DNA of 64,000 nt from Desulfuromonadales bacterium (GTDB lineage Bacteria > Desulfobacterota > Desulfuromonadia > Desulfuromonadales > JAGXHI01): the NCBI GenBank assembly GCA_024636295.1, contig JAGXHI010000051.1, positions 29,796 through 93,795 on the forward strand, written 5' to 3'. Made by a program: the position numbers and the translations under genes. Shown in pieces: positions 1 through 8,446 of this stretch (within the stretch, counting starts at the first letter, position 1; each line of letters starts with the position of its first letter). Below the pieces are notes generated by a model. That model was not told where the DNA came from and searched no databases. It saw only the letters and a list, made by a program, of their open reading frames with translations.

Positions 1-1
1 G

Positions 2-1183
2 CGCGAATACTACATCAATGATGCCGGAAATCAGATGGAAACCCTTGGACGCTCCATCTTTCTGCGATATCTGGAACTGATGGGCGAGACGATGAATTTC
101 CCCGCCGACTGCTACCAGGGAGAGTACATCCGGGATCTCGCGCGCGAAGTCGCCGAAGTCGAGGGGCAGCGGATCCTGGAAATACCGGAGGAGGCGGCTA
201 TCCGCTTCTGCGCCAGCTTCGGAGGGAAGAGGATTCTGGCCGGCATCGATGAGGACCTCCGGGCTTTTGGCATTCGGTTCGACAACTGGTACAGTGAACA
301 GAGCCTTTTTGATCGGGGGGAAGTGGAGAGGGGTGTCGCTCTGGTCCGGGAAAAGGGACTCTGCTACGAAAAGGAAGGGGCGATCTGGTTCAGGACGAGC
401 GATTACGGGGACGACAAGGACCGGGTTCTTGTCCGCTCCAACGGCGCCACAACCTATTTCGCATCGGATGTGGCGTATCACAAAGAAAAATTTGATCGTG
501 GTTTCGACATGGTGGTGGATGTCTGGGGGGCCGACCACCACGGGTATGTGCCCCGCATGAAGGCAGTGATGGCGGGACTCGGACGACGCCCGGAAGACCT
601 TCAGGTGATCCTTGTGCAGCTGGTTAATCTGCTGCGCGGAGGCCAGCAGGTGGCCATGAGCACGCGTTCGGGGGAATTCGTCACCCTCCAGGAAGTCATT
701 GAGGAAGTTGGAAAGGACGCCTGCCGGTTTTTCTTCCTCATGCGCCGTTCCGACAGCCAGCTCGATTTCGATCTGGAACTCGCCAAGCAGCAGAGCTCGG
801 ACAACCCGGTTTACTATGTTCAGTACGCCCATGCCCGGGTATGCAGCATCAATCGCAATGCCGCGGAACAGAAAATCGCCGTGCCCGAACTCGGTGAAAT
901 TGATTTTGGGCGTCTGGCTCTGGAAGAGGAGCTCGCCCTGGCCAGGATCCTTTCCCGCTTTCCCGAAACCGTGGCCGGAGCGGCCGTTGCCTTCGAGCCT
1001 CACCGGGTCATCTTTTTTCTCCAGGAGCTTGCGGCCCAGTTCCACAGCTATTACAATCGACACCGGGTTCTGACAGAAGATATGGAAACCAGCCGGGCTC
1101 GACTTTATCTTGTGAACTGCGTTCGAATCGTTCTTGAAAATGCGTTGCTGCTTCTGGGCGTCTCAGCCCCGGAACAGATGTAG
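2..1183 (+). CDS. argS: Arginyl-tRNA synthetase, 3' part (5' end outside window)
   Basis: The reading frame is open from base 2, so the start lies upstream of the window. About 393 C-terminal residues are visible. ArgRS charges tRNA-Arg with arginine in the cytoplasm. The motif GADHHGYVPRMKA belongs to the class I catalytic core, and VAMSTRSGEFV stands in the KMSKS position; the relaxed loop is common in bacterial ArgRS. The DALR-type anticodon-binding domain follows (YVQYAHARV), and the protein ends in the family-typical LLGVSAPEQM. The HIGH motif must lie upstream. A SPOR protein gene follows after 14 nt, so the two are probably cotranscribed. Confidence 0.97.
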   Translation, partial: REYYINDAGNQMETLGRSIFLRYLELMGETMNFPADCYQGEYIRDLAREVAEVEGQRILEIPEEAAIRFCASFGGKRILAGIDEDLRAFGIRFDNWYSEQSLFDRGEVERGVALVREKGLCYEKEGAIWFRTSDYGDDKDRVLVRSNGATTYFASDVAYHKEKFDRGFDMVVDVWGADHHGYVPRMKAVMAGLGRRPEDLQVILVQLVNLLRGGQQVAMSTRSGEFVTLQEVIEEVGKDACRFFFLMRRSDSQLDFDLELAKQQSSDNPVYYVQYAHARVCSINRNAAEQKIAVPELGEIDFGRLALEEELALARILSRFPETVAGAAVAFEPHRVIFFLQELAAQFHSYYNRHRVLTEDMETSRARLYLVNCVRIVLENALLLLGVSAPEQM

Positions 1184-1197
1184 TCAGGAGGTTTATC

Positions 1198-1869
1198 ATG
1201 GCTCCGCAGATCATGTCCCGCACTCAGCGTCGGATCGAAAAAAAGCAGGCTCTTATTCTGCTCGTCCTTGTTCTGGCGGTTTCCCTGGTCAGTTTTTCCC
1301 TGGGGGTGATGGTCGGCCGGGGAAGCGCTCCGGATCCTGTAGAGGCGGATTCCACTGAACGCGTGCCGGTCCCAAGCAAATCCTCGGACTCGAGCGCTGT
1401 CGATTCCCCTGAAACAACGGGTTCCTCCGAAAAATTGACGTTCTACGATACCCTCCCGAGTGGAAACGCGCCGCCTCTGGGCAGCGGCATCAACCTGCCT
1501 CCGGCCGAAAAGGTTGAGCCGAAAGCATCGGAACCGAAATCCGCTCCCCCCCCTGAAAAGACTGTTGCGAAGGAAACGGCCCAGCCGCAGCCGGTAAAGC
1601 CGGAAAAACCAGCGCCGCCCGCAATCGTCTCCGGGGGAGAGTTTCTCGTGCAGGCGGCGTCCTTCCGTGGTGGGGATGACGCCGAAAAACTGCGACGCAG
1701 ACTGACGGAAAAAGGATACGCAGCCTTTACCCAGAAAGTCGATCTGGGAGAGAAAGGCACTTGGGAGCGTGTGTACGTTGGACCCTTCGATGCTTCCGCT
1801 TCTGCGGAAAAGACGGTTGCCAAATTAAAATCCGAGGAAAAGCTCTCGGGTTTCGTGAAGAAGCGCTGA
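1198..1869 (+). CDS. SPOR domain protein, inner-membrane anchored
   Basis: This 223-residue protein has a single N-terminal membrane segment (about residues 18-40, rich in L/V). A Pro/Ser/Lys/Glu-rich linker spans about 45-145, and a C-terminal SPOR domain about 148-223 (starting FLVQAASFRGGDDAEKL). SPOR domains bind glycan strands stripped of stem peptides and often locate to the division septum. The topology implies a short cytoplasmic tail with the SPOR domain in the periplasm. The ATG follows a good AGGAGG site. It sits directly behind argS, an arrangement common in Desulfuromonadales and relatives. The exact cell-envelope role cannot be told from sequence. Confidence 0.9.
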   Translation: MAPQIMSRTQRRIEKKQALILLVLVLAVSLVSFSLGVMVGRGSAPDPVEADSTERVPVPSKSSDSSAVDSPETTGSSEKLTFYDTLPSGNAPPLGSGINLPPAEKVEPKASEPKSAPPPEKTVAKETAQPQPVKPEKPAPPAIVSGGEFLVQAASFRGGDDAEKLRRRLTEKGYAAFTQKVDLGEKGTWERVYVGPFDASASAEKTVAKLKSEEKLSGFVKKR

Positions 1870-1871
1870 TC

Positions 1872-2891
1872 ATGTTTTCCCGACTCTCCTCATTTCTGGT
1901 GACCGGCGGCGCCGGGTTCATCGGTTCCCACCTGGCCGAGGCGCTGCTGCGGCCCGGCAACCGGGTGGTGATCCTCGATAATTTCAATGCTTTTTATGAG
2001 CCCTCCATCAAGGAAACCAATGCCGAAGGGATTCGTCGCACCGCCGAACGCGAAGGCGGGGAGCTCATCCTTCTGAAAGGCGATATACGAAACTCGGAGG
2101 ATCTGCTCCGGGCAGTTGACGCAATGGGACCTCTCGAAAGCTCCGCTGTCGTGCACCTCGCGGCCATGGCCGGCGTCCGGCCTTCCATCGAGAATCCCCT
2201 CCTGTACAGCGACGTGAATATCACGGGCACCCTGCGCCTCCTGGAGGTCTGCCGCGAACGCGGAATCAGCCGAATCGCCTTTGCATCCTCTTCCTCCGTC
2301 TACGGCAACAACGAAAAAGTGCCCTTCTCCGAAAAGGATCCGGTGGATCGGCCCATATCTCCTTACGCTGTCACGAAAAAGGCCGGGGAACTCCTTTGCC
2401 ATAATTATCACCATCTCTACGACATGTCCGTTGCCTGCCTGCGATTTTTCACCGTTTACGGTCCCCGTCAGCGGCCGGATCTGGCCATCCACAAGTTCGC
2501 CCGTCTCATCGAGGCTGGAAGCGAGCTGCCTTTTTTCGGAGACGGCACCACCCGGCGGGATTACACCTACGTCACCGATACCCTGGACGGGGTGCTCGGA
2601 GCCCTGCGCTGGCTTGATGCTGCGGAAGAGCCGGTTTACGATATCTTCAATCTCGGCGAGTCACGCACAGTCGAGCTCTCGGAGCTGGTTCGCCTGCTGG
2701 GGAAAGCCATGGGACAGGAGCCGCGCCTCAACCGTATGCCCATGCAGCCGGGGGATGTTCTCTGCACCTATGCGGACATCGACAAGGCACGCCGGATTCT
2801 GGGATACAATCCCGGGATCGATATCGAAAACGGCATCCCTCGATTCGTCGAGTGGTTTCGTGAAAATAGCCCCGCGCATTGCAAATCCTAA
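1872..2891 (+). CDS. NAD-dependent nucleotide-sugar epimerase, UDP-glucuronate 4-epimerase-like
   Basis: This 339-residue extended SDR starts at the ATG 2 nt after the SPOR gene; an in-frame upstream extension exists but would overlap that gene. The N-terminal Rossmann motif is GGAGFIGSHL. The catalytic set is the Ser run before VYG plus YAVTKK (YxxxK). The phrase LDNFNAFYEPSIK resembles UDP-glucuronate 4-epimerases of the LpsL/GAE type, which make UDP-galacturonate for surface polysaccharide. UDP-glucose 4-epimerase is the main alternative. No glycosyltransferases are nearby, so the substrate is inferred from the family only. Confidence 0.85.
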   Translation: MFSRLSSFLVTGGAGFIGSHLAEALLRPGNRVVILDNFNAFYEPSIKETNAEGIRRTAEREGGELILLKGDIRNSEDLLRAVDAMGPLESSAVVHLAAMAGVRPSIENPLLYSDVNITGTLRLLEVCRERGISRIAFASSSSVYGNNEKVPFSEKDPVDRPISPYAVTKKAGELLCHNYHHLYDMSVACLRFFTVYGPRQRPDLAIHKFARLIEAGSELPFFGDGTTRRDYTYVTDTLDGVLGALRWLDAAEEPVYDIFNLGESRTVELSELVRLLGKAMGQEPRLNRMPMQPGDVLCTYADIDKARRILGYNPGIDIENGIPRFVEWFRENSPAHCKS

Positions 2892-2899
2892 AATTCTTC

Positions 2900-2928
2900 T
2901 TGACTAACAGAGAGGTCTTGTATAGTAT
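2900..2928 (+). promoter_or_regulatory. Promoter of tRNA-fMet
   Basis: TTGACT and TAGTAT are separated by 17 bp, with the -10 box ending 12 bp before the mature tRNA. The -35 box lies just after the epimerase stop codon. Confidence 0.75.
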
Positions 2929-2940
2929 TCGTCTTCTTGT

Positions 2941-3017
<77 letters not shown>

Positions 3018-3024
3018 AAAATTC

Positions 3025-3058
3025 AAAAGGGATCCGCAGAAATGCGGATCCCTTTTTT
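3025..3058 (+). terminator. Rho-independent terminator after tRNA-fMet
   Basis: A 12-bp perfect stem (AAGGGATCCGCA pairing with TGCGGATCCCTT, loop GAAA) is followed by a T run, 7 nt after the tRNA CCA. Confidence 0.9.
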
Positions 3059-3089
3059 AGTTTGTTCAAAATATTTTCTTGCCAAGACA

Positions 3090-3210
3090 TTTGGCCACGG
3101 ATGAACATGGATGAGCGCGGATTCGTCGCCCTCGATGGGAGAGGGCCGGGGTGAGGGTGAGGTCGGATCAAACGTCCTTCTCCCTTTAGTCCCCTCCACC
3201 AGGGGAGGAG
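3090..3210. repeat. Intergenic repeat-derived sequence
   Basis: This gene-free stretch contains a short quasi-period (GGATGAACATGGATGAGCG) followed by a purine-rich GGGAGAGGGCCGGGGTGAGGG block and an imperfect CCCTCC/GGGGAGG palindrome. Such sequences occur as dispersed intergenic repeats in many bacterial genomes. No coding or tRNA signal was seen. Confidence 0.4.
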
Positions 3211-3310
3211 ACATCTTCAGCAATTTCATAAGGTGCATAAGATTTGTTTCCTTGCCTCCTTCATTCAGGCAGAATGGAGGTCTTACGACTTTCCACCGGA
3301 TCAAGGACAG

Positions 3311-4195
3311 ATGACGAAGAGACACGACCTGTACGGACTTCATTTCGCGTCGGTGCTGCTCGGGGGCACCGCGCTCTTTTCCAAGCTGATCCCTCTTTCG
3401 GCACTCGACATCACCGCCTTCCGCGGCGCCGTCGCCGCGGTGATCCTGGCGGCGCTAATCATCGCTTCGCGAAAGTCCTTCCGGCTGCCCTTGCTGGCCC
3501 AGTACGGCGCCATGGGCATCGGCGGGGTCATTTTCGCCATCCACTGGATGACCTTCTTCTACTCGATCCAAATCTCCAGCGTCGCGGTGGGCATCATCGG
3601 CCTTTTCACCTTTCCCGTGATCACGGCCGTCCTGGAGCCTCTGCTGGACCTACGCAGGCCGACAGGTCGGACCCTCGCCACCGGAGGCGTCGTGCTCCTG
3701 GGAGTCTTCCTCATCGGAATGGAAGGCGGCATCCGGGGGGACGTCGTCGCGGGCCTGTCCCTGGCTATCTTCTCCGCGTTTCTCTACGCCGTCCGGAACA
3801 TTCTCCAGCGCCGTCGCCTGCAGGGGGTGACCGGCACGCAGCTGATGTTTTACCAGAGCACGATCACGGCCCTGGTTTTCATCCCCTTCATGCGCGTCGG
3901 TCTCGGAGAGATCTCACTGTATTCCTGGCTTCTCCTCCTTCTTCTCGGATCCGTTTTCACGGCGCTGCCCCACAGCATGCTGGCGCACGGTCTGCGGACG
4001 ATCAGCGCGACAAGCGCCTCCTTCATCATGTCCCTCCAGGTATTTTACGCCACAATTTTCGCCGCCATCATCCTCGCCGAGATTCCCGGCCCCGCGACCA
4101 TCGCCGGGGGCCTGCTGATCGTGACCGCCTCCCTCTACATCACCCTGCGGGTCGGACGACCGGCCGTGGCCGCGCCCGCCCGGGCGAAGGACTGA
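3311..4195 (+). CDS. EamA/DMT-superfamily permease
   Basis: This 294-residue, very hydrophobic protein has about ten predicted membrane helices arranged as two tandem EamA halves (about residues 5-135 and 150-285). The second half contains the typical end-of-family pattern of small and hydrophobic residues with IAGGLLIV. DMT permeases export or import small metabolites; the substrate cannot be inferred. The ATG at 3311, behind AAGGAC, was preferred to an upstream in-frame start because the intervening residues do not look like membrane protein. It is monocistronic, between tRNA-fMet and a repeated element. Confidence 0.85.
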   Translation: MTKRHDLYGLHFASVLLGGTALFSKLIPLSALDITAFRGAVAAVILAALIIASRKSFRLPLLAQYGAMGIGGVIFAIHWMTFFYSIQISSVAVGIIGLFTFPVITAVLEPLLDLRRPTGRTLATGGVVLLGVFLIGMEGGIRGDVVAGLSLAIFSAFLYAVRNILQRRRLQGVTGTQLMFYQSTITALVFIPFMRVGLGEISLYSWLLLLLLGSVFTALPHSMLAHGLRTISATSASFIMSLQVFYATIFAAIILAEIPGPATIAGGLLIVTASLYITLRVGRPAVAAPARAKD

Positions 4196-4231
4196 GACCC
4201 TGCAGCAAGGCAGGATCGGGAAAATGCAGCC

Positions 4232-4260
4232 TTGATAACCCGGGCTGAAAAGGTTTCAAT
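4232..4260 (+). promoter_or_regulatory. Promoter of repeated element, copy A
   Basis: TTGATA and TTCAAT are separated by 17 bp. The other copy has TTGACA and TTTAAT at the same spacing, so both boxes and the spacing are preserved while surrounding bases vary. Confidence 0.6.
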
Positions 4261-4266
4261 GAGGCT

Positions 4267-4383
4267 CTTTAATGAACGAACATTCGATCGGTGACGGGAG
4301 GGGCCGATGGAGGGAATAAAAATCCAATGATACGAAAAGCCGACGCACCGGCCCTTGAGCTGGCGGGCGGCTTTTGTTTTTTT
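4267..4383 (+). ncRNA. Candidate small RNA of repeated element, copy A
   Basis: The segment runs from just after the -10 box to the terminator T-run. It contains a small conserved hairpin (ATCGG ... CCGAT around a GGGAGGGG loop). It ends in the terminator stem AAAAGCCG/CGGCTTTT (4335-4375), followed by CCGGC pairing with GCTGG and a T tract. Compared with copy B, one inner terminator pair is G-T here and G-C there. No sense-strand ORF is conserved between the copies. Confidence 0.55.
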
Positions 4384-4475
4384 GGAGGGGCGTCACCGCT
4401 GACCATCACAGTTGGGGCACCCCAAATCGAAATCGGGATCGCTATCGGGATCGAGAAGAACTGACACACGAGAAG

Positions 4476-4747
4476 CCCGAGCTGCGAATTTCAAAGAACT
4501 GGGGAAAAAGACCCACTTGACTGTCTACTTCGCTGATCCTTATGCCGCCTGGCAACGAGGCGCCAACGAAAATACCAACGGCTTATTGCGACAATATTTT
4601 CCGAAAGGCATCGACTTCCGAAAAGCGGATGATGACGATGTTGCTGAAGCAGTCCGAAGGCTAAACAACCGTCCACGAAAATGCCTTGGATACCGGACAC
4701 CCCATGAAGTGTTCTGGCCTATGGCGCGTGGTGCACTTGCAAATTGA
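4476..4747 (+). pseudogene. IS30-family transposase, C-terminal remnant
   Basis: About 90 residues remain of the end of an IS30-type DDE transposase: FKELGKKT, then VYFADPYAAWQRGANENTNG, RQYFPKG, LNNRPRKCLGYRTP and EVF before the stop. This is the last part of the catalytic core, including the E of DDE in the NEN context. The N-terminal helix-turn-helix and the first two catalytic Asp residues are missing. Its left edge joins the interrupted repeated element. No terminal inverted repeat was found, so it is a dead fragment. Confidence 0.9.
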
Positions 4748-4890
4748 ATTAATCTATTCTAATAAAGCAATAAATGCAGATAGTTATCGTTTTTCAGGGA
4801 CGACTAAATTACTCTTGACACCTTGAATTTTAAAAATAAGAATCGATATTCTTTCACATCATATCTTTTTAAATTGAAAGGGCTTTTGGA

Positions 4891-6477
4891 ATGGGGAAGT
4901 GGCTTAAAATCTACAGTGTCGTCATTGTTGTTCTGGTCGGACTTTCTTTTGGAATCGCGAAATTCAACAGCAATCGGGCGGAGGACCTTTTTAAAAAGAA
5001 AATCACACGCCTCAATGAAGTGAATCGCCTCCCGATTCCGATTCGAATCGAAAAGGTTGCGTACGAAAGGGGTCTCTTCTCCTCCAATGCAAAATCGAAG
5101 GTCTCCGTCGGCCCCCAGGCGATCGCGACGCTGAACCACGCCATCAGCCACGGACCGATCCCGGGCATTACGGTGGAGACCACCCTGGATACAGAGGATG
5201 AGGCGACCCAACAGCTTCTCAGGATTCTTCCGAACAATTTCGCCGTGAAAGATATCCGAATCACGACAGAAGCTGGGCTTGGCGGGATTTCGAACAGGAT
5301 CGTCGTTCCGGCTTTCGGCATCAATAATCGCCGGGAATCTCTCAATGTGGGAAATACCACTCTCCACATCGAAAATGACCTCGAGTTCACATCGGCCAAA
5401 GGTGAGATTGTCCTTTCCCGGTTCGATTTCAAACAGAAGGAAAAATCTCTGCACGTTGAGGATCTGGCCATTGCCTTCGACTCCAACAAAAAGGACGGCA
5501 TATTTATCGGCACGTCGCAGGCCCGGCTTTCGAATTTCAAGGTGGAGGACCAGGGGGCTGCCAGGCTGCGGATCGCGAGTCTGAAAATGGAAGCGGAAGG
5601 GGATCTCGACGACGGCAAGTACTGCGCGGATTCATCGATTGTCGCGAATGATCTGTCGATCCAGGGAAAGAATTTTGCCTCCGTTCGCGCCGACCTATCG
5701 CTGCAGAGAGTTGATGCGCTCGAATTTCTCAGACTTCTGTCGGATGCCTCCGGATTTGCCGCCAACAACTACGAACACTCCAGCAAGATCAAACAGGCTT
5801 ACCTGAAGATGTTTTCCGGCTCTCCTCAACTGAAACTTGAGCGGTTCGAAGTCCAGGCGCCCGAGGGACCGGTTTCGATGACGGCCAGCATCGGCATGAC
5901 CGACGCCGAGGTGCCTCAAAACGATAACAGAATCGACAATAATTTCCGTAAATACGGCATCGCCGAACTGAAGGGGAACAGCTCCAAGAAGGCCTTGCAG
6001 TCTCTGATGTGGGCCGTGGCCGCCTTGGAAAGCTATGGCCCCCGCAAGCTAGATTCCCGCCAGGAAGAGCGCGTTTCACGACTTGCCGAAGGTGCGATTT
6101 CCCAGATGGTGGCCAACAACTTCCTTGTCGAAGAGGGAGATGGATACCAGACGAAATTCAGTTTCGACCGGGGCATCATGGAAAAAAACGGCAGGAAGGA
6201 CGACATGGTCGCCAGGGCATCCAACCAAACGGCCGTCTCGGATCTTAAGAATGCCAGGACCGCCTGCGAAGCTTTCTATGCGGACAATATGCGGTATCCG
6301 CGGGATATGGCCGAGTTGGAAAATTCCGGGAGGGTGAGATTCAGCGAGAATGTCCACTGCGACTATGCTGCTGTGAATGATCAGAAATCCTACGCTCTGA
6401 CCGCCTATCACGAAAGTGGGAACAAAATCTATTCATGCAATTCGAGCAGTCCCGAAATTTCCGAAAGGTCGCGTTAG
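4891..6477 (+). CDS. DUF945 (YdgA-like) protein with pilin-like C-terminal domain
   Basis: This 528-residue protein has an N-terminal membrane anchor (about residues 5-24), then a long DUF945/YdgA-type region (LPIPIRIEKVAYERGLFSS and following beta-rich repeats). The C-terminal ~80 residues differ: SDLKNARTACEAFYADNMRYP resembles the helix-loop that opens the soluble domain of type IV pilins and pseudopilins. Two Cys about 40 residues apart (VHCDY and YSCNS) could form a pilin-like D-loop disulfide. It is probably periplasmic and inner-membrane anchored. It is followed after 12 nt by a lipoprotein gene. A possible -35 (TTGACA) lies at 4815. Function unknown. Confidence 0.75.
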   Translation: MGKWLKIYSVVIVVLVGLSFGIAKFNSNRAEDLFKKKITRLNEVNRLPIPIRIEKVAYERGLFSSNAKSKVSVGPQAIATLNHAISHGPIPGITVETTLDTEDEATQQLLRILPNNFAVKDIRITTEAGLGGISNRIVVPAFGINNRRESLNVGNTTLHIENDLEFTSAKGEIVLSRFDFKQKEKSLHVEDLAIAFDSNKKDGIFIGTSQARLSNFKVEDQGAARLRIASLKMEAEGDLDDGKYCADSSIVANDLSIQGKNFASVRADLSLQRVDALEFLRLLSDASGFAANNYEHSSKIKQAYLKMFSGSPQLKLERFEVQAPEGPVSMTASIGMTDAEVPQNDNRIDNNFRKYGIAELKGNSSKKALQSLMWAVAALESYGPRKLDSRQEERVSRLAEGAISQMVANNFLVEEGDGYQTKFSFDRGIMEKNGRKDDMVARASNQTAVSDLKNARTACEAFYADNMRYPRDMAELENSGRVRFSENVHCDYAAVNDQKSYALTAYHESGNKIYSCNSSSPEISERSR

Positions 6478-6489
6478 GAGAAGAAAAGC

Positions 6490-7350
6490 ATGCGTGGACT
6501 AGCCTTTTTTCTGATTGCCCTGATTCTGGCCGGGTGCTCGAAAAACGATCTGGCCAAAACCGTCGAAGGAAAAACCTTCTATACCCGAAAGGGGACGGAA
6601 TTCACCACAAAGATCGAAAAAAACTCCCTGAAGTTTTTCGTGGAAAGCTCCCGGCAGGAAACATGGAATATTCCCGGACTCCTCTATTTCGACGGTTCTC
6701 TTACGGAAGATGGAGGCGCCCGGGGAAAGTCGTTTGCCCCGGGAGAGGACAAAGTGGTGGACATGAAAATGTATGTACGCGACGACATCGTCTACCAGGA
6801 GTTCGCCCTCGATCGTGACCGTGGCCGGGTCGTCGTCTGGCCGTGGGGGAGCACCGACAAGGCCTCCCTGAAATATTTCAATCCCTACGAATATCTCGAT
6901 GGCGACGGCACCTTCCAGAATCCTGTTCGCCTGGAGACACGGTCGAAGACCTTCGCCGCAAGGCTTTTCATGGACGGAAATCAAGTGAGCAGCTATTTCC
7001 AGATTCACGGATTTTACGAGTTCAACACTTACCGGGCAACGGACGCATTTTTCACCAATGATGGTCTGCCGACCGGATTTCTGGTCATGACCGAAGATGA
7101 AAATGGTGATTTCACCGCCCATGCATTCTTCGATGAAGACTGGATAAAGGCCCTGCCCCAAACGGAGTTGAAACTCAATCACGGCTCCACGAAAAATCTC
7201 CTGAAGGATTCGCCCGGCGTGGAGGAGGTTTTTGACGGGTTTTTTCATGCCCTCCTCCCCCTCGATCAGCGGATCGTCAACAATCATTTCGAAGGAGTGG
7301 TCTTTGGACAGATCGGGGGAGAAAAAAGCTTTTACGCCCTTTTAGACTGA
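6490..7350 (+). CDS. Uncharacterised lipoprotein
   Basis: This 286-residue protein has a clear type II signal peptide (MRGLAFFLIALILAGC; lipobox LAGC, Cys16). The mature part is acidic and rich in Phe, Tyr and Asp, without a domain I recognise. It contains an aromatic-rich segment (YFQIHGFYEFNTYRATDAFF). It is read with the DUF945 gene 12 nt upstream and may act with it in the envelope. ATG is preceded by AGGAGAAGAAA. Confidence 0.7.
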   Translation: MRGLAFFLIALILAGCSKNDLAKTVEGKTFYTRKGTEFTTKIEKNSLKFFVESSRQETWNIPGLLYFDGSLTEDGGARGKSFAPGEDKVVDMKMYVRDDIVYQEFALDRDRGRVVVWPWGSTDKASLKYFNPYEYLDGDGTFQNPVRLETRSKTFAARLFMDGNQVSSYFQIHGFYEFNTYRATDAFFTNDGLPTGFLVMTEDENGDFTAHAFFDEDWIKALPQTELKLNHGSTKNLLKDSPGVEEVFDGFFHALLPLDQRIVNNHFEGVVFGQIGGEKSFYALLD

Positions 7351-7458
7351 GCGAAGAGACAGAAGAGACAGCCTTTTAATGGGTGACCCCCTCTGCCTCT
7401 CCCTTGATCATCAGGATGTGCCCACACTGGCACGTTTCCACTTAGGGGGTCCATCGAG

Positions 7459-7702
7459 ATGAGGTGTTTGCCGACCGGCGGAGCCCTTGCCCGGAAGGCA
7501 TTCGTATACCTGGTGAAGAAATACGGAGCGATCAAGAATCGGGAGATATGCGAAATAGTGGGGTCTGCCAGCGTATCGCCGCCGACAAAAAATTTCTTGG
7601 GCGTTCGAGCAGGAGCTGGCAGAAGATGCCAATCTTCGCGCTTGCATCGAAAATCTGGAGGAGCAACTTTCAACATTCAAGGTCCGACCCTTGCAATTTT
7701 CG
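7459..7702 (+). pseudogene. REP-associated (Y1) transposase remnant with DnaA-like C-terminal helix
   Basis: Two frames together spell the C-terminal part of a RAYT-type IS200-like transposase. LARKAFVYLVKKYGAIKNREICEIVG lies in one frame (from about 7486). After a frame change come ELAEDANLRACIENLEEQLSTFKV and RPLQFS (7617-7702). Proteins of this type end in a DnaA domain IV-like helix-turn-helix and an LSTFKV-like tail. The catalytic HUH and Tyr regions are absent and at least one frameshift is present. The next ~200 bp to the glycine-zipper gene hold nothing recognisable. Confidence 0.55.
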
Positions 7703-7930
7703 CGAGTGACTTCCTTGCCCTGCAGTTAGGTGCGGGCTCGGGGAAGGGGCGGAATCCGGCGCTGGTCTCCGGGACCATCGCGCTGCTCTTTTGTGAAAAG
7801 GAAAAACCCTAGTGGTTCGACCCCGACAGGGGACCCGATAGGGTAGCCGATACACAGGACCCGATTTGCATCGCCCGCAAAGATGGATATCATGAATCGG
7901 AGAGGGGAAACTCCGAGAGGGGAGAGAACG

Positions 7931-8348
7931 ATGCGCAACGCCGGATTCATCGGGGCACTGCTGGCCCTTTTCATCCTGGCGGCGGGCTGCGCCGCGACGG
8001 GGCCGGTCCTTTATCCCAACGCCCGTCTCCAGGCCGTCGGGCAGGAGCGCGCCGCTCCTGGATATAGCCAACTGTGAGGCGACCGCGGACGCCTACATAC
8101 GTTCGAATCCCGCTGCCACGGTTGCCGGGAGCACCGCCGCGGGAGCCGCCGGAGGGGCCCTCATCGGCGGTGCAGTTGGGGCGGTCACCGGCGATCTCGG
8201 GCGCGGTGCGGCGATCGGGGCGGCCGGCGGCGGCGCCTCCGGCCTACTCCATGGGGGTGCCAGAGCCCGTCAGAAGAGCCCGGTCTACCGCAATTTCGTC
8301 AACCGCTGCCTCGCGGAGATGGGCTATGAAGTGATCGGCTGGGAATAA
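7931..8348 (+). pseudogene. Glycine-zipper lipoprotein gene with a single-base frameshift
   Basis: The gene starts at ATG 7931 after AGGGGAGAG and encodes a lipoprotein signal (FILAAGC) followed by LYPNARLQAVGQE. This frame soon ends at 8077. The next frame continues the same protein: LDIANCEATADAYIRSNP, then a Gly/Ala-rich double zipper (AAGAAGGALIGGAVGAV), and a tail ending in MGYEVIGW at 8348. Joining them needs one base removed from CTCCTG at about 8055-8060. Intact relatives are about 138 residues long and are outer-membrane lipoproteins. It could be a real inactivation, a programmed event or a sequencing error. Confidence 0.75.
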
Positions 8349-8446
8349 GGGAGAATTCCTGGGACATCCTACTTATCTCCCCTCCATGCTCGCAAATATA
8401 TCCGCTTCGCCGCGTGTTTTCCGCGAATCCCGCAAGGAGAGAGACG

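Larger units (their letters stand above)
4217..4475 (+). mobile_element. Repeated element copy A (truncated): promoter, small RNA, terminator, ATCGNN array
   Basis: From about 4217 this stretch is clearly homologous to 61409-61675. The shared order is promoter, leader, GC-rich terminator hairpin, TTGGGG palindrome and a run of ATCGNN hexamers (4425-4455). Then comes a decayed start of the same four-helix-bundle gene (ACGAGAAGC at 4468-4476 matches ACGAGAAGC in the intact copy). At about 4475 the homology stops at an IS30-type transposase remnant, which replaced the gene. The intact copy is described at 61409-62090. Confidence 0.75.

Noticed and set aside
7332..7676. Minus-strand frames over the RAYT remnant
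   Set aside because: No motif; the plus strand shows recognisable transposase tail across two frames.
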